Assembly (NCBI RefSeq): GCF_900143545.1
Contig: NZ_FREV01000003.1
Span: 434,001-498,000, forward strand
DNA from: Loktanella sp. Alg231-35
GTDB taxonomy: Bacteria; Pseudomonadota; Alphaproteobacteria; Rhodobacterales; Rhodobacteraceae
Reading direction: 5' to 3'
DNA: 64,000 nucleotides
The translations under genes and the position numbers were made by a program. Under the pieces are notes generated by a model. It worked only from the letters and a program-made list of their open reading frames with translations. It was not told the DNA's origin and did no database searches. This document shows, in pieces, positions 47,938 through 56,609 of this stretch; position 1 is the stretch's first letter, and every line of letters starts with the position of its first letter.

Positions 47938-49584
47938 ATGAATACGGCGCTGGCCACAAAGACGGATATGGCGATCAACAAGGATTGGTGGCGCGGTGCG
48001 GTGATCTATCAGATCTATCCGCGCAGCTATCAAGACAGCAATGGTGACGGCATTGGTGACCTGTTGGGCATTGTCCAACGCCTGCCGTACATCGCGTCGC
48101 TTGGTGTTGATGCAATCTGGATTTCGCCATTCTTCATGTCGCCGATGAAAGACTTTGGCTATGACGTCAGCGATTATTGCGACGTTGATCCGATGTTTGG
48201 GTCGTTGGCCGATTTTGATGCGGTCGTTGAAACTGCGCACCGTTTGGGCATCCGTGTGATGATCGACTTGGTGCTAAGCCACACAAGCGACCAGCATCCG
48301 TGGTTTGGCGAAAGCCGCGCCAACCGCACGAACGACAAATCTAACTGGTACGTCTGGGCCGATCCAAAGCCTGACGGCACGCCGCCCAACAACTGGCTGT
48401 CGATCTTTGGTGGCTCTGGTTGGCAGTGGGATGCGCGGCGCGAGCAGTATTATCTGCACAATTTCCTTGTGTCCCAGCCCGACCTGAACTTTCACGAACC
48501 TGCCGTGCAGGATGCCTTGCTGGATGTCGCTCGGTTCTGGTTGAACCGGGGCTGTGATGGGTTCCGGCTTGATACGATCAATTTCTACATGCATGACGCG
48601 AAGCTGCGCGATAACCCCGCGTTGCCACCTGAAAAGCGTAACGCGACGATTGCGCCATCAGTGAACCCCTATAACCATCAAGAACACCTCTATTCTAAGA
48701 ACCAGCCGGGGAATCTGGCGTTTCTGCGCAAGCTGCGTGCGGTGATGGAACCTTACGGCGCCGCCGCCGTAGGCGAAGTGGGGGATGCCCAAAAGGGTCT
48801 TGAGATCATGGGCGAATACACCGCCGGCGATGATCTGATGCAGATGTGCTATGCCTTTGAATTCTTAGCAAAAGATCAACCAACCGCCGCGCGCATTGTC
48901 GAGGTGATGAACCGGGTGGATGAAGTCGCCGCTGATGGCTGGGCCTGTTGGGCGTTTTCCAACCACGACGTGATGCGCCACGCCAGCCGTTGGGACCTGC
49001 CGCCCGCGGCACAGCGCATGTTCGCTACGCTGATCTTGTGCCTGCGCGGGTCGGTTTGCCTGTACCAAGGCGAAGAACTGGGACTGCCAGAGGCCGACGT
49101 TGCCTTTGAAGACCTGCAAGACCCTTACGGAATTGAGTTCTGGCCAGAGTTCAAAGGCCGCGACGGTTGTCGCACGCCGATGGTCTGGGAGCCGAGCAAT
49201 CAGAACGGCGGTTTTTCCGCGGCAAAGCCTTGGCTGCCTGTTGCCTCAGAGCATCTGCATTTGTCAGCGGCGGCACAGGAAGATGAGCCCGGCGCCTTGC
49301 TGCACCACTACCGCAAGGCCATCGCATTTCGGCAAGCACATACGGCTCTTAGTATCGGGGCGCATGATGGGGTGCGGGCCAAGGGGGATGTGGTTTACTT
49401 CACGCGGACGCAAGGCAAACAGACGATCTTTTGTGCCTTCAACGTCAGCGAAACACCATCCGATTTCGATTTACCTGCCGGAAACTGGACCCCGATCGGG
49501 GCCGAGTTGGGCAGCGCACATACATCCGCAGACGGAAGACTGCACCTTGGGCCTTGGCAAGTTTGCCTCGCGCTCAAGTCATGA
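47938..49584 (+). CDS. aglA: Family GH13 alpha-glucosidase
   Basis: This 548-residue GH13 enzyme hydrolyses the imported alpha-glucosides in the cytoplasm. Conserved regions are MIDLVLSHTSDQHPWF, the nucleophile Asp212 in GFRLDTINF, the acid/base Glu280 in VGEVGDAQKG, and the transition-state Asp344 in FSNHDVMRH. The N-terminal WWRGAVIYQIYPRSYQDSNG is the standard oligo-alpha-glucosidase start. The ATG at 47938 has an AGGA nine bases upstream; 47920 and 47968 are other in-frame ATGs. aglK follows after 17 bases. Confidence 0.94.
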   Translation: MNTALATKTDMAINKDWWRGAVIYQIYPRSYQDSNGDGIGDLLGIVQRLPYIASLGVDAIWISPFFMSPMKDFGYDVSDYCDVDPMFGSLADFDAVVETAHRLGIRVMIDLVLSHTSDQHPWFGESRANRTNDKSNWYVWADPKPDGTPPNNWLSIFGGSGWQWDARREQYYLHNFLVSQPDLNFHEPAVQDALLDVARFWLNRGCDGFRLDTINFYMHDAKLRDNPALPPEKRNATIAPSVNPYNHQEHLYSKNQPGNLAFLRKLRAVMEPYGAAAVGEVGDAQKGLEIMGEYTAGDDLMQMCYAFEFLAKDQPTAARIVEVMNRVDEVAADGWACWAFSNHDVMRHASRWDLPPAAQRMFATLILCLRGSVCLYQGEELGLPEADVAFEDLQDPYGIEFWPEFKGRDGCRTPMVWEPSNQNGGFSAAKPWLPVASEHLHLSAAAQEDEPGALLHHYRKAIAFRQAHTALSIGAHDGVRAKGDVVYFTRTQGKQTIFCAFNVSETPSDFDLPAGNWTPIGAELGSAHTSADGRLHLGPWQVCLALKS

Positions 49585-49601
49585 ATTTAGGGGAGTGAGA
49601 C

Positions 49602-50693
49602 ATGGCTGATCTGAAACTTACGGACGTTGCCAAGACCTATGGCGGCACCGTTGATGTTCTCAAAAACATCGATCTGGATATCAAACAGGGCGAGTTGATC
49701 GTCTTTGTCGGCCCATCAGGCTGCGGTAAATCCACCTTGCTGCGCATGATTGCGGGTCTGGAAAAGATCACCGGCGGTGAGCTGCAGATCGATGGCCAGG
49801 TGGTCAACGATGTGCCGCCCGCGCAGCGTGGCATCGCGATGGTGTTTCAATCCTACGCGCTTTATCCGCATATGACGGTGCGCGATAATATGTCGTTTGC
49901 GCTTAAGCTCGCCAAGAAATCACAAGCCGAGATTGACGAGGCCGTGGGGCGCGCCGCCAAAATCCTGCAACTGGATGAATATCTCGATCGCCTACCCAAG
50001 GCCCTGTCCGGTGGTCAGCGCCAGCGTGTGGCCATTGGCCGGTCGATTGTGCGTGATCCCAAGGTTTACTTGTTTGATGAGCCGCTTTCGAACCTTGATG
50101 CCGCCCTGCGTGTCGCCACCCGGATCGAGATTGCGCAACTTAAGGAATCCATGCCGAACAGCACGATGATCTATGTGACGCATGATCAGGTTGAGGCCAT
50201 GACCTTGGCCACACGGATCGTTGTTTTGGCCAATAAGGGCATTGCACAGGTTGGGACACCTTTGGAACTTTACGAGCGTCCCGAGAATGAATTTGTGGCC
50301 CAGTTTATCGGCTCTCCGGCTATGAACCTGCTATCAGGAGAGATCGTGGGCACAGGGGCAGAGACCACGGTAAAGCTGCATGGCGGTGGAACTGTGAAAT
50401 CAGCAGCCCCAACAAAGAGTGATGACATGGGCCAGACCGTCAATGTCGGCATCCGGCCGGAGGACATGCTGGAAACGACCAATGATGAATATGCCTTCGA
50501 AGGCAAAGTGAACTTTACCGAAGCTCTGGGCGAGGTCACGCTGCTGTATTTTGACAAGGTTGGCGACAATGACGCAGTGATCGGCAAACTGCCCGGTATT
50601 CATGCTGATTTGCGTGGTAAGTCGGTGCGGATGTCGGCGGCACCCGAAAAGGTGCAGATGTTCTTGAATGGGCATTCGCTTTATTATCGCTAG
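49602..50693 (+). CDS. aglK: Alpha-glucoside ABC transporter ATP-binding protein
   Basis: This 363-residue ATPase energises AglEFG. It has Walker A GPSGCGKST, the signature LSGGQRQRVAIGRSIV, Walker B VYLFDEPLSNLD and the switch His in MIYVTHDQVEAMTLATRI. The C-terminal MalK/UgpC-type regulatory OB-fold domain runs from about residue 235. GGGGAG precedes the ATG. It closes the aglEFGAK operon and is followed by a strong bidirectional terminator. Confidence 0.94.
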   Translation: MADLKLTDVAKTYGGTVDVLKNIDLDIKQGELIVFVGPSGCGKSTLLRMIAGLEKITGGELQIDGQVVNDVPPAQRGIAMVFQSYALYPHMTVRDNMSFALKLAKKSQAEIDEAVGRAAKILQLDEYLDRLPKALSGGQRQRVAIGRSIVRDPKVYLFDEPLSNLDAALRVATRIEIAQLKESMPNSTMIYVTHDQVEAMTLATRIVVLANKGIAQVGTPLELYERPENEFVAQFIGSPAMNLLSGEIVGTGAETTVKLHGGGTVKSAAPTKSDDMGQTVNVGIRPEDMLETTNDEYAFEGKVNFTEALGEVTLLYFDKVGDNDAVIGKLPGIHADLRGKSVRMSAAPEKVQMFLNGHSLYYR

Positions 50694-50715
50694 GCAACCC
50701 ATTGTGAAGTAAAGA

Positions 50716-50747
50716 AAAAGTGCCGATGATCTTTCATCGGCGCTTTT
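50716..50747. terminator. Bidirectional terminator after aglK
   Basis: AAAAGTGCCGATGA (50716-50729) pairs with TCATCGGCGCTTTT (50734-50747) around a 4-base loop, with one G-U pair. The A-run on the left and T-run on the right let it end both aglK and the convergent methyltransferase gene. Confidence 0.88.
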
Positions 50748-50770
50748 CGGTTTTCGAATATATCTGATGC

Positions 50771-51838
50771 TTAGCCGCGCCGACGGCGCCCGGTGCGCGC
50801 GCGCCCTTCACCTTCTTTTGGTGGCACACGGTTGAATTTGATCCATTCGGTGCCGGACGCATCATTATCCGTCAGGAAGTTGGCCGCACGAATTGCTTCC
50901 ATTTCCTTGCCCGCGCGGGGTTTGGTGGACCCAAGACCGAACATCTGCACAAACGCCTCGTCATCCATGCCGTCGGGCAGGATGATGCCAGCCGCTTCAA
51001 TCTCTGCCTTCTTTTCGGCAATCTTTTTGGGGCCGGTGGGCAAGGCAACAGGGTTCATGATGGCCGAGGTCATACCAGCGGTCATGGCCATCGGCAGGAA
51101 CGCGTTGTTGATGCCGTGTCGGTTGGGCAGGCCAAAGCTGATGTTGGAGGCACCGCAGGTGGTGTTCACGCCCAGTTCTTCGCGCAGGCGACGCACCAGC
51201 GTGAAGACCTGCAATCCGGCGGTGCCCATCGCACCAATGGGCATAACAAGCGGGTCAACCACGATGTCATGCGCGGGGATGCCAAAATCTGCGGCGCGCT
51301 CCACGATTTTCTTGGCAACCGCAAAGCGCACGTCGGGGTCTTCAGAGATGCCAGTGTCGTCGTTCGAAATCGCGACGACCGGCACGTTATATTTCTTCAC
51401 CAGCGGCAGGACGAGTTCGAGGCGCTCTTCCTCACCTGTGACAGAGTTCAACAGAGGGCGACCCTCTGCTGCCGCAAGACCGTTTTCCAATGCGCCGGGG
51501 ACAGAGCTGTCGATGCAAAGCGGAACATCGGTGATCGCCTGCACACGCTCGACCATTTCTTTCATCAGGGGTGGTTCAACAAAGTTGTTGTCAGCGTAAC
51601 GCGGATCTTCGGCCATTTTGTTAGAAAAGACAGCGCCAGAGTTGATGTCGAGGATGTTCGCCCCAGCCGCAACCTGCGCCAGCGCGTCGGCTTCCACGCG
51701 GCTGAAATCACCGCGCTCCAGTTCTTCGGCAAGGATCTTGCGCCCTGTTGGGTTGATCCGCTCACCGATCACGCAAAAGGGTTGATCGAACCCGATGATG
51801 GCAGTCTTCGTTTTGGATTCGACAATCGTGCGTGTCAT
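50771..51838 (-). CDS. Methyltetrahydrofolate:corrinoid methyltransferase
   Basis: This 355-residue protein has the pterin-binding TIM barrel of the dihydropteroate synthase/MeTr family: FCVIGERINPTGRKILAEEL at the start, NILDINSGAVF, PLCIDSSVPGALENGL and NTTCGASNISFGLPNRHGIN. It moves a methyl group between a corrinoid protein and tetrahydrofolate, most likely toward folate during demethylation of methylated amines or betaines. The last residues are Arg-rich (GRARTGRRRRG). The ATG at 51838 (MTRTIVES) is the natural start; the longer frame overlaps the reductase gene. It is the last gene of a three-gene leftward set. Confidence 0.9.
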   Translation of the reverse strand: MTRTIVESKTKTAIIGFDQPFCVIGERINPTGRKILAEELERGDFSRVEADALAQVAAGANILDINSGAVFSNKMAEDPRYADNNFVEPPLMKEMVERVQAITDVPLCIDSSVPGALENGLAAAEGRPLLNSVTGEEERLELVLPLVKKYNVPVVAISNDDTGISEDPDVRFAVAKKIVERAADFGIPAHDIVVDPLVMPIGAMGTAGLQVFTLVRRLREELGVNTTCGASNISFGLPNRHGINNAFLPMAMTAGMTSAIMNPVALPTGPKKIAEKKAEIEAAGIILPDGMDDEAFVQMFGLGSTKPRAGKEMEAIRAANFLTDNDASGTEWIKFNRVPPKEGEGRARTGRRRRG

Positions 51839-51848
51839 AAAGCGGTCC

Positions 51849-52778
51849 TTAGGATTGAGAAGCAGGCACAGCGGAGGATCCGCCGTTTGCGATGGCCCAG
51901 TTGGCGTTGGTCTTGATGCCGCCAAGTGGGAAGAAGTGGACGTGGGTGATGTTGAAATCAGGGTTCGCGGCCTTGTGGGCGGCGAGTTCGGTCAACACCT
52001 CGGTTGGTTCATAGGGCAACAATAGTTTGGTGACGTCCATTGCACGCTTTTGTAGCACCTTCAGCGATGGGCCAACACCACAGGCAATGGCGAATTTGAT
52101 CAGCGTTTGCAGTTTGGCCGGACCCGCGATGCCGATGTGAACGGGGATGGTGATCCCGGCCTTTTTCAGCGCGTCGGCCCATGCGATGATCGAGCCTGCC
52201 TCAAAGGCGAACTGTGTGGCCAGCGCCATTTCGGCATCGGTTGTGTCTAAGAATTTCTGCTTCCAGCGCAGCGCGTCCTGCACGTTTTTGTCAGACCCAT
52301 CAGGGTCAATATCGCGGTTGCCTTCGGGGTGGCCTGCAACGTGCAGCCGCTTAAAGCCTGCCTTGTCGAACTGTCCGCTTTCCAGCAGTTGCATGGAGGA
52401 ATGATAATCACCATGCGGCTGCGCCACGCCACCGGCCAAAAGCAGCGCCTGATCAACGCCAGCTTCGCCTTGGTAACGCGCAATCCAATCGGCCAGTGTC
52501 GCTTCATCCTTGATGATGCGGGCAGGGAAGTGCGGCATCACATTGTAGCCATCAGTGGCCAGGCGTTTGGCCGTGGCGACCATATCTTCGATGGGTGTAC
52601 CTTCGATATGGGCGATATAGACGCGGGTGCCTGCAGGCAGAAGGGCTGTGAAATCTTCTACCTTTTCAGCCGTGCGCGGCATCACCTCGATAGAATAATC
52701 CTTGAGCAGCGCCTCCAGCTGTGGATTGACGGTGGTTTCTTCGACCGGTTGGGTTTTGCGAAAAGGCAGCAGGGACAT
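51849..52778 (-). CDS. Methylenetetrahydrofolate reductase family protein
   Basis: This 309-residue protein has the MetF-type FAD-binding TIM barrel: VEVMPRT-like N-terminus (here IEVMPRTAEKVEDF), TRVYIAHIEGTPIEDMVATA, the HGDYHSSMQLLESGQFD region and IHIGIAGPAKL-like block (VHIGIAGPAKLQTLIKF). It interconverts methyl- and methylene-THF; beside the corrinoid methyltransferase it probably oxidises methyl-THF formed by demethylation. The ATG at 52778 has a GGAGG Shine-Dalgarno and is preferred over the frame start at 52823. The methyltransferase gene lies ten bases downstream. Confidence 0.88.
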   Translation of the reverse strand: MSLLPFRKTQPVEETTVNPQLEALLKDYSIEVMPRTAEKVEDFTALLPAGTRVYIAHIEGTPIEDMVATAKRLATDGYNVMPHFPARIIKDEATLADWIARYQGEAGVDQALLLAGGVAQPHGDYHSSMQLLESGQFDKAGFKRLHVAGHPEGNRDIDPDGSDKNVQDALRWKQKFLDTTDAEMALATQFAFEAGSIIAWADALKKAGITIPVHIGIAGPAKLQTLIKFAIACGVGPSLKVLQKRAMDVTKLLLPYEPTEVLTELAAHKAANPDFNITHVHFFPLGGIKTNANWAIANGGSSAVPASQS

Positions 52779-52819
52779 GAGGGCCTCCGTTAGGCGCGTG
52801 GTGAAAGGGGGCGGCGGCG

Positions 52820-53116
52820 TCAAGCCCAGCCATCATTGGCAATAAGGGTCTTGATCCGGTCGAGGTCGTATTCGGTATCAATCCGGGCAACGGTGGCTTC
52901 GGCGGCTTCGTGATCGGTGCCATCAACCGGGATCGGATCAGCCTTGCGGAAACCTGACATATAGTCATCGGATTCAGCTGCACCAGATTTCATCGCAGCG
53001 CGATCAATGGCTTGCTCAAACCGTTCAGGTAAAGGCAGTTTCACACCGCGGCGGCTCCGGCCCACAATGACCTGTGCCGGCATATCGCGCCAGTAAACGA
53101 TGGTGACGTCAGCCAT
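52820..53116 (-). CDS. Small 'virulence factor' family protein (PF13769-like)
   Basis: This 98-residue protein matches the short family usually labelled virulence factor, with the start VTIVYWRDMPAQVIVGRSRR and the Cys-free body ending DRIKTLIANDGWA. In Rhodobacteraceae it commonly travels with the methylene-THF reductase and methyl-THF:corrinoid methyltransferase genes, as here, so an accessory role in one-carbon transfer is more likely than virulence. No catalytic motif is seen. It heads the leftward three-gene set. Confidence 0.82.
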   Translation of the reverse strand: MADVTIVYWRDMPAQVIVGRSRRGVKLPLPERFEQAIDRAAMKSGAAESDDYMSGFRKADPIPVDGTDHEAAEATVARIDTEYDLDRIKTLIANDGWA

Positions 53117-53343
53117 GTGATTCTCCCTTACCTTCTTGTCTTCGTTCTATCACCCGCGCAGGTCGCCCAATGTCGAATTTCGACATCACGGAAGCGGTGA
53201 GCGACTGACGCTTGCCTAACCGATCCTGTGCGCGCTGGCTCTGTCATTGTGTTCAAGTTGTCTATGCGTTCCATTCACAAGACTTGTGCAATCGTCGATC
53301 ACAACATAGCTTGGAGGTAACTTGAAAATGGAGGGCGTGAATT

Positions 53344-54456
53344 ATGGCGCCCAAGCGTCCCAAAGGTGCGGGCGCGTTCCCCAAAGCGGTTGTGACCCCC
53401 GCGCCAACCCCGCCTGATCCGGCGCAGCTATATGCAGCATTGGATTTGGGCACAAATAGCTGTCGGATGTTGATTGCCCAACCAAAGGGCAGCCAATTTC
53501 ACGTCGTTGATAGCTTTTCAAAGTCCGTGCAACTGGGCCAAGGCCTTGAGAGTACAGGGCGGCTGTCGCGCGCGTCGATGAATCGTACGATTTCGGCGAT
53601 GCGTATCTGCCGTGATAAGCTCCGGCGTCATGGTGTGGAACATATGCGGCTGGTCGCAACCGAGGCCTGCCGCCGCGCGCTGAATGGCGATCATTTTATC
53701 AGTCAGGTGAAACGTGAAACCGGGCTGAACCTAGAGATTATCAAACCAGAAGAGGAAGCACGGCTTGCCGTGATCTCTTGCGCGCCGCTGGTCAGTGTGA
53801 ACACTGAGCAGTTGCTGGTGGTTGATATCGGCGGTGGTTCAACCGAATTGGTCTGGATTGACCTGACCCATGTGCCCAAGCGCGAGCGACCACGGGCGAT
53901 CATGCGCTTGCATGCGGGTTTCAAGTCTGATCCCGGCCCCTTTGCCGCCGCCAAGGTGGTCGATTGGATTTCGGTGCCTTTGGGCGTGGCCACGCTCCGT
54001 GATCAGTTTTCGGATGTAGAGGACGACTCAGCGCGGTTTGCGCTGATGTCGTGGTTCTTTGAGGAAAACCTTGAAGAGTTTTCACCCTATGCGGCGACGC
54101 AAGCGCGCGAAGGGTTCCAGATCATCGGCACCAGCGGCACCGTCACGACAGTTGCCGCCAGTCATCTGGGCCTGAAACGCTATGACCGGACCAAGGTGGA
54201 CGGGCTGCGCATGACTTCGGACCAGATTGATACGGTGATCCGTGATTACTTGTCGCTTGGCCCGGTGGGGCGTCGGTCTGACCCGCGCATCGGCAAGGAC
54301 CGGCAGGCGCTGATCATGTCAGGTTCCGCCATTTTGCAGGCGTTGATGCGGCTTTGGCCCACTGACCGCCTGTCTGTGGCTGACCGTGGCCTGCGCGAGG
54401 GTCTGCTTTATGCGCAGATGTCGGCGCATGGGGTCTTGGAAGACCGGCCGTTTTAG
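53344..54456 (+). CDS. Ppx/GppA family phosphatase
   Basis: This 370-residue protein belongs to the exopolyphosphatase/pppGpp phosphatase family of the ASKHA fold. It shows YAALDLGTNSCRMLIAQPKG, the catalytic-loop VATEACRRALNGDHFI, EEARLAVISCAPL and LLVVDIGGGSTELVWI. Whether it prefers polyphosphate or pppGpp is not readable. A GGAGG Shine-Dalgarno supports the ATG. It is followed after 15 bases by rlmE, a pairing common in this group. The 227 bases before it hold the divergent promoter region and show nothing else definite. Confidence 0.9.
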   Translation: MAPKRPKGAGAFPKAVVTPAPTPPDPAQLYAALDLGTNSCRMLIAQPKGSQFHVVDSFSKSVQLGQGLESTGRLSRASMNRTISAMRICRDKLRRHGVEHMRLVATEACRRALNGDHFISQVKRETGLNLEIIKPEEEARLAVISCAPLVSVNTEQLLVVDIGGGSTELVWIDLTHVPKRERPRAIMRLHAGFKSDPGPFAAAKVVDWISVPLGVATLRDQFSDVEDDSARFALMSWFFEENLEEFSPYAATQAREGFQIIGTSGTVTTVAASHLGLKRYDRTKVDGLRMTSDQIDTVIRDYLSLGPVGRRSDPRIGKDRQALIMSGSAILQALMRLWPTDRLSVADRGLREGLLYAQMSAHGVLEDRPF

Positions 54457-54471
54457 GGGATAGGCTGCGGC

Positions 54472-55185
54472 ATGGTAAAGAAACCAACAAAGAATGCATC
54501 CGGGCGCGGGTATCGTGACCTGACGGTGAAGGTGAAAACCGCCAAAGGGCGCAAGATCAGTTCGACCAACTGGTTGCAGCGTCAGTTGAATGATCCCTAT
54601 GTGAAACGTGCCCAAACCGATGGCTATCGGGGCAGGGCGGCTTACAAGATACTGGAACTGGACGACAAATACCGGTTCCTTGTGCCCGGTGCGCGCATCG
54701 TTGATCTGGGCTGCGCTCCCGGAGGCTGGCTTCAGGTGGCCGTCAAGCGGGCCAATACACTGGGCGAACGCAAGAGCAAGGCACAGGGCTATATTCTGGG
54801 CATCGATCTGCAAGAGGTCGAACCTGTGGCGGGTGCCGAAATCCACCAGTTGGATTTCATGGAAGATGATGCAGACCTGAAAGTGCGCGAATGGCTGGGC
54901 GGCAAGGCCGATGTGGTGATGTCTGATATGGCGGCCTCGGCGTCGGGCCATAAGCAAACCGATCACTTGCGGATTATCGCCTTGTGCGAGGCAGCGGCTT
55001 ACTTTGCTTTTGATGTGTTGGAAGAGAGCGGCACATTTGTCGCCAAGGTTCTGGCAGGCGGGGCCGAGGGTGATTTGCAGAAACTGCTGAAGACGCGGTT
55101 CACGAAAGTGGCAAATGTGAAGCCGCCCGCGTCGCGGTCAGATAGTTCAGAGAAGTTTGTTGTGGCGACGGGGTTTAAGGGGTGA
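54472..55185 (+). CDS. rlmE: 23S rRNA (uridine-2552-2'-O)-methyltransferase
   Basis: This 237-residue S-adenosylmethionine enzyme methylates the ribose of U2552 in 23S rRNA. It shows the FtsJ-type start [20 protein letters not shown], the SAM motif [14 protein letters not shown], and the catalytic Lys/Asp/Lys/Glu residues in [33 protein letters not shown] and [15 protein letters not shown]. An extended basic N-terminus (about 25 residues) precedes the fold. It follows the Ppx/GppA gene closely. Confidence 0.95.
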   Translation: MVKKPTKNASGRGYRDLTVKVKTAKGRKISSTNWLQRQLNDPYVKRAQTDGYRGRAAYKILELDDKYRFLVPGARIVDLGCAPGGWLQVAVKRANTLGERKSKAQGYILGIDLQEVEPVAGAEIHQLDFMEDDADLKVREWLGGKADVVMSDMAASASGHKQTDHLRIIALCEAAAYFAFDVLEESGTFVAKVLAGGAEGDLQKLLKTRFTKVANVKPPASRSDSSEKFVVATGFKG

Positions 55186-55298
55186 TGGAGTAGACGCGGC
55201 AAGGTCTGCTTGGCGGACAAACCGGACACAATCGAGCCGATTGCCAATGGCCGCTTTCTGGTGGTATCTCGCCGCAATTACGAACGTTGGAATGCTAG

Positions 55299-55613
55299 AT
55301 GAATAAATTTGGGTTGGGTGTTTTTGTTGCAGTTTTCGGGGCGCTGACATTAGCAGTGCCAATCGGCCTAAAATATTCTCAAGCCACTTTGCAGTTCGGC
55401 CTCATAGCCGCAATATCTGCGCCCGTGGTCATCCATAAAATTTCAGACAAGAACTGGTCTCTGGGCATGCTAATGGGCTTATCGTACTTTGCCAGTTTCC
55501 CCCTCAAGAAACTCTTTCAGATTGATGGCCTTGTAACCGACATTTCAGTGACACTCGCATATGCTGGAATTCTTTGGCTGGTCGGCTTTGGTTGGAAGCG
55601 GAGTTGGCGGTAA
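55299..55613 (+). CDS. Small integral membrane protein, unknown
   Basis: This 104-residue protein has about four hydrophobic segments (for example VFVAVFGALTLAVPIGLKYS and LAYAGILWLVGFGW) and a basic tail WKRSWR. I do not recognise a family. The gene and its surroundings (about 55290-55680) use more A/T and less typical codons than neighbours, suggesting an acquired or fast-evolving gene. It stands alone between rlmE and glpR, with no strong Shine-Dalgarno at the ATG. Confidence 0.6.
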   Translation: MNKFGLGVFVAVFGALTLAVPIGLKYSQATLQFGLIAAISAPVVIHKISDKNWSLGMLMGLSYFASFPLKKLFQIDGLVTDISVTLAYAGILWLVGFGWKRSWR

Positions 55614-55681
55614 GCAGTCGTTCGCACGAGCCGCAGCATCCGACGCTTCGGGCTCTAACCAGACACTCGTCTTTTCACACC

Positions 55682-56440
55682 CTACACCAAAGCCACGCGC
55701 GTCCGCCAATCGCTGCACCGATTGATCAACGCCTCAGACGGCACCCGATCCGTCACGAAATGATCCACCTGCGCCAGTGACGCGATCTTGACCGGCGCTT
55801 TGCGTGTGAACTTGCTGCTATCGGCCACCAACACTGTTGCCCGCGCCGCTTTGATCACCTGTTGGCTGACCCGCACCTCTTCGGGGTCGAAGTCGAGCAA
55901 GTCGCCGCTGAGGTCAATCGCGGAAGCGCCGATCACGGCGAAATCAACCTTGAAGCGGTCGATGGCAAGTGCCGCCAAATCGCCGACCAATCCGCCATCC
56001 GACCGGCGCAAGCTGCCGCCTGCGACGACCACGTCGCAACTGGGATTGCTGGCAAGGATGTTGGCCACGTTCAGGTTATTCGTCACCACCATCAGATTCT
56101 GATGCGCTTGCAAGGCATGGGCCACAGCCTCGGTTGTGGTGCCGATATTGAGGAAGAGCGAGGCATTGTCAGGGATCAGTGCCGCCGCCCGCCGTGCGAT
56201 CCTGATCTTGATATCCCGGTTCAGCGCGCGCCTGTCGCCATAGCCGATATTGCTGACGCCAGATGGCAGGACAGCGCCGCCGTGAATACGCTCTAGCAGC
56301 CCCGCTGCGCAAAGCTGACGCAGATCGCGCCGGATGGTTTGGACCGCGACGCCAAGGTCAGCGGCAAGGGCGGTCGCCATGACCTTGCCGTCGATCTGGG
56401 CGCGGGTGCGGATGTGTGTCAGGCGGGCGTCGGTATCCAT
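55682..56440 (-). CDS. glpR: DeoR-family repressor GlpR
   Basis: This 252-residue regulator has the DeoR winged helix near the N-terminus (TALAADLGVAVQTIRRDLRQ) and the C-terminal sugar-phosphate-sensing domain with FLNIGTTTEAVAHAL and DFAVIGASAIDLSGDLLDFD. It is divergent from glpD-glpK. In this family glycerol-3-phosphate releases GlpR from its operators. Candidate half-sites lie right at its own start codon and in the intergenic gap (56441-56542). Confidence 0.9.
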   Translation of the reverse strand: MDTDARLTHIRTRAQIDGKVMATALAADLGVAVQTIRRDLRQLCAAGLLERIHGGAVLPSGVSNIGYGDRRALNRDIKIRIARRAAALIPDNASLFLNIGTTTEAVAHALQAHQNLMVVTNNLNVANILASNPSCDVVVAGGSLRRSDGGLVGDLAALAIDRFKVDFAVIGASAIDLSGDLLDFDPEEVRVSQQVIKAARATVLVADSSKFTRKAPVKIASLAQVDHFVTDRVPSEALINRCSDWRTRVALV

Positions 56441-56542
56441 ATGTTCGTTTATGAATTTAAGCGAACATCATGCAACACAAATATCTTTAATAGGTGATAT
56501 TATGGGGTTTCGGATTGTTTTCGCATTAGGTTGCGCGAACAT
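56441..56542. promoter_or_regulatory. GlpR operator half-sites in the glpR-glpD gap
   Basis: ATGTTCG (56441-56447) and its inverted repeat CGAACAT (56462-56468) recall the E. coli GlpR half-sites, and a further CGAACAT lies at 56536-56542. They flank a strongly A/T-rich stretch that probably carries the divergent promoters of glpR and glpDK. The spacing differs from the enteric operator, so the exact sites are tentative. Confidence 0.6.
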
Positions 56543-56609
56543 CACAAGTGTTACATCTTGCACCTGTGCGCAACAGGTCTAAACCGCCCGGAAACACATG
56601 AGGCATGAG

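Noticed and set aside
52820-53116. Virulence role for the small PF13769-like gene
   Set aside because: The family name is historical. Here it is linked to one-carbon genes, with no toxin, secretion or host-interaction genes nearby.
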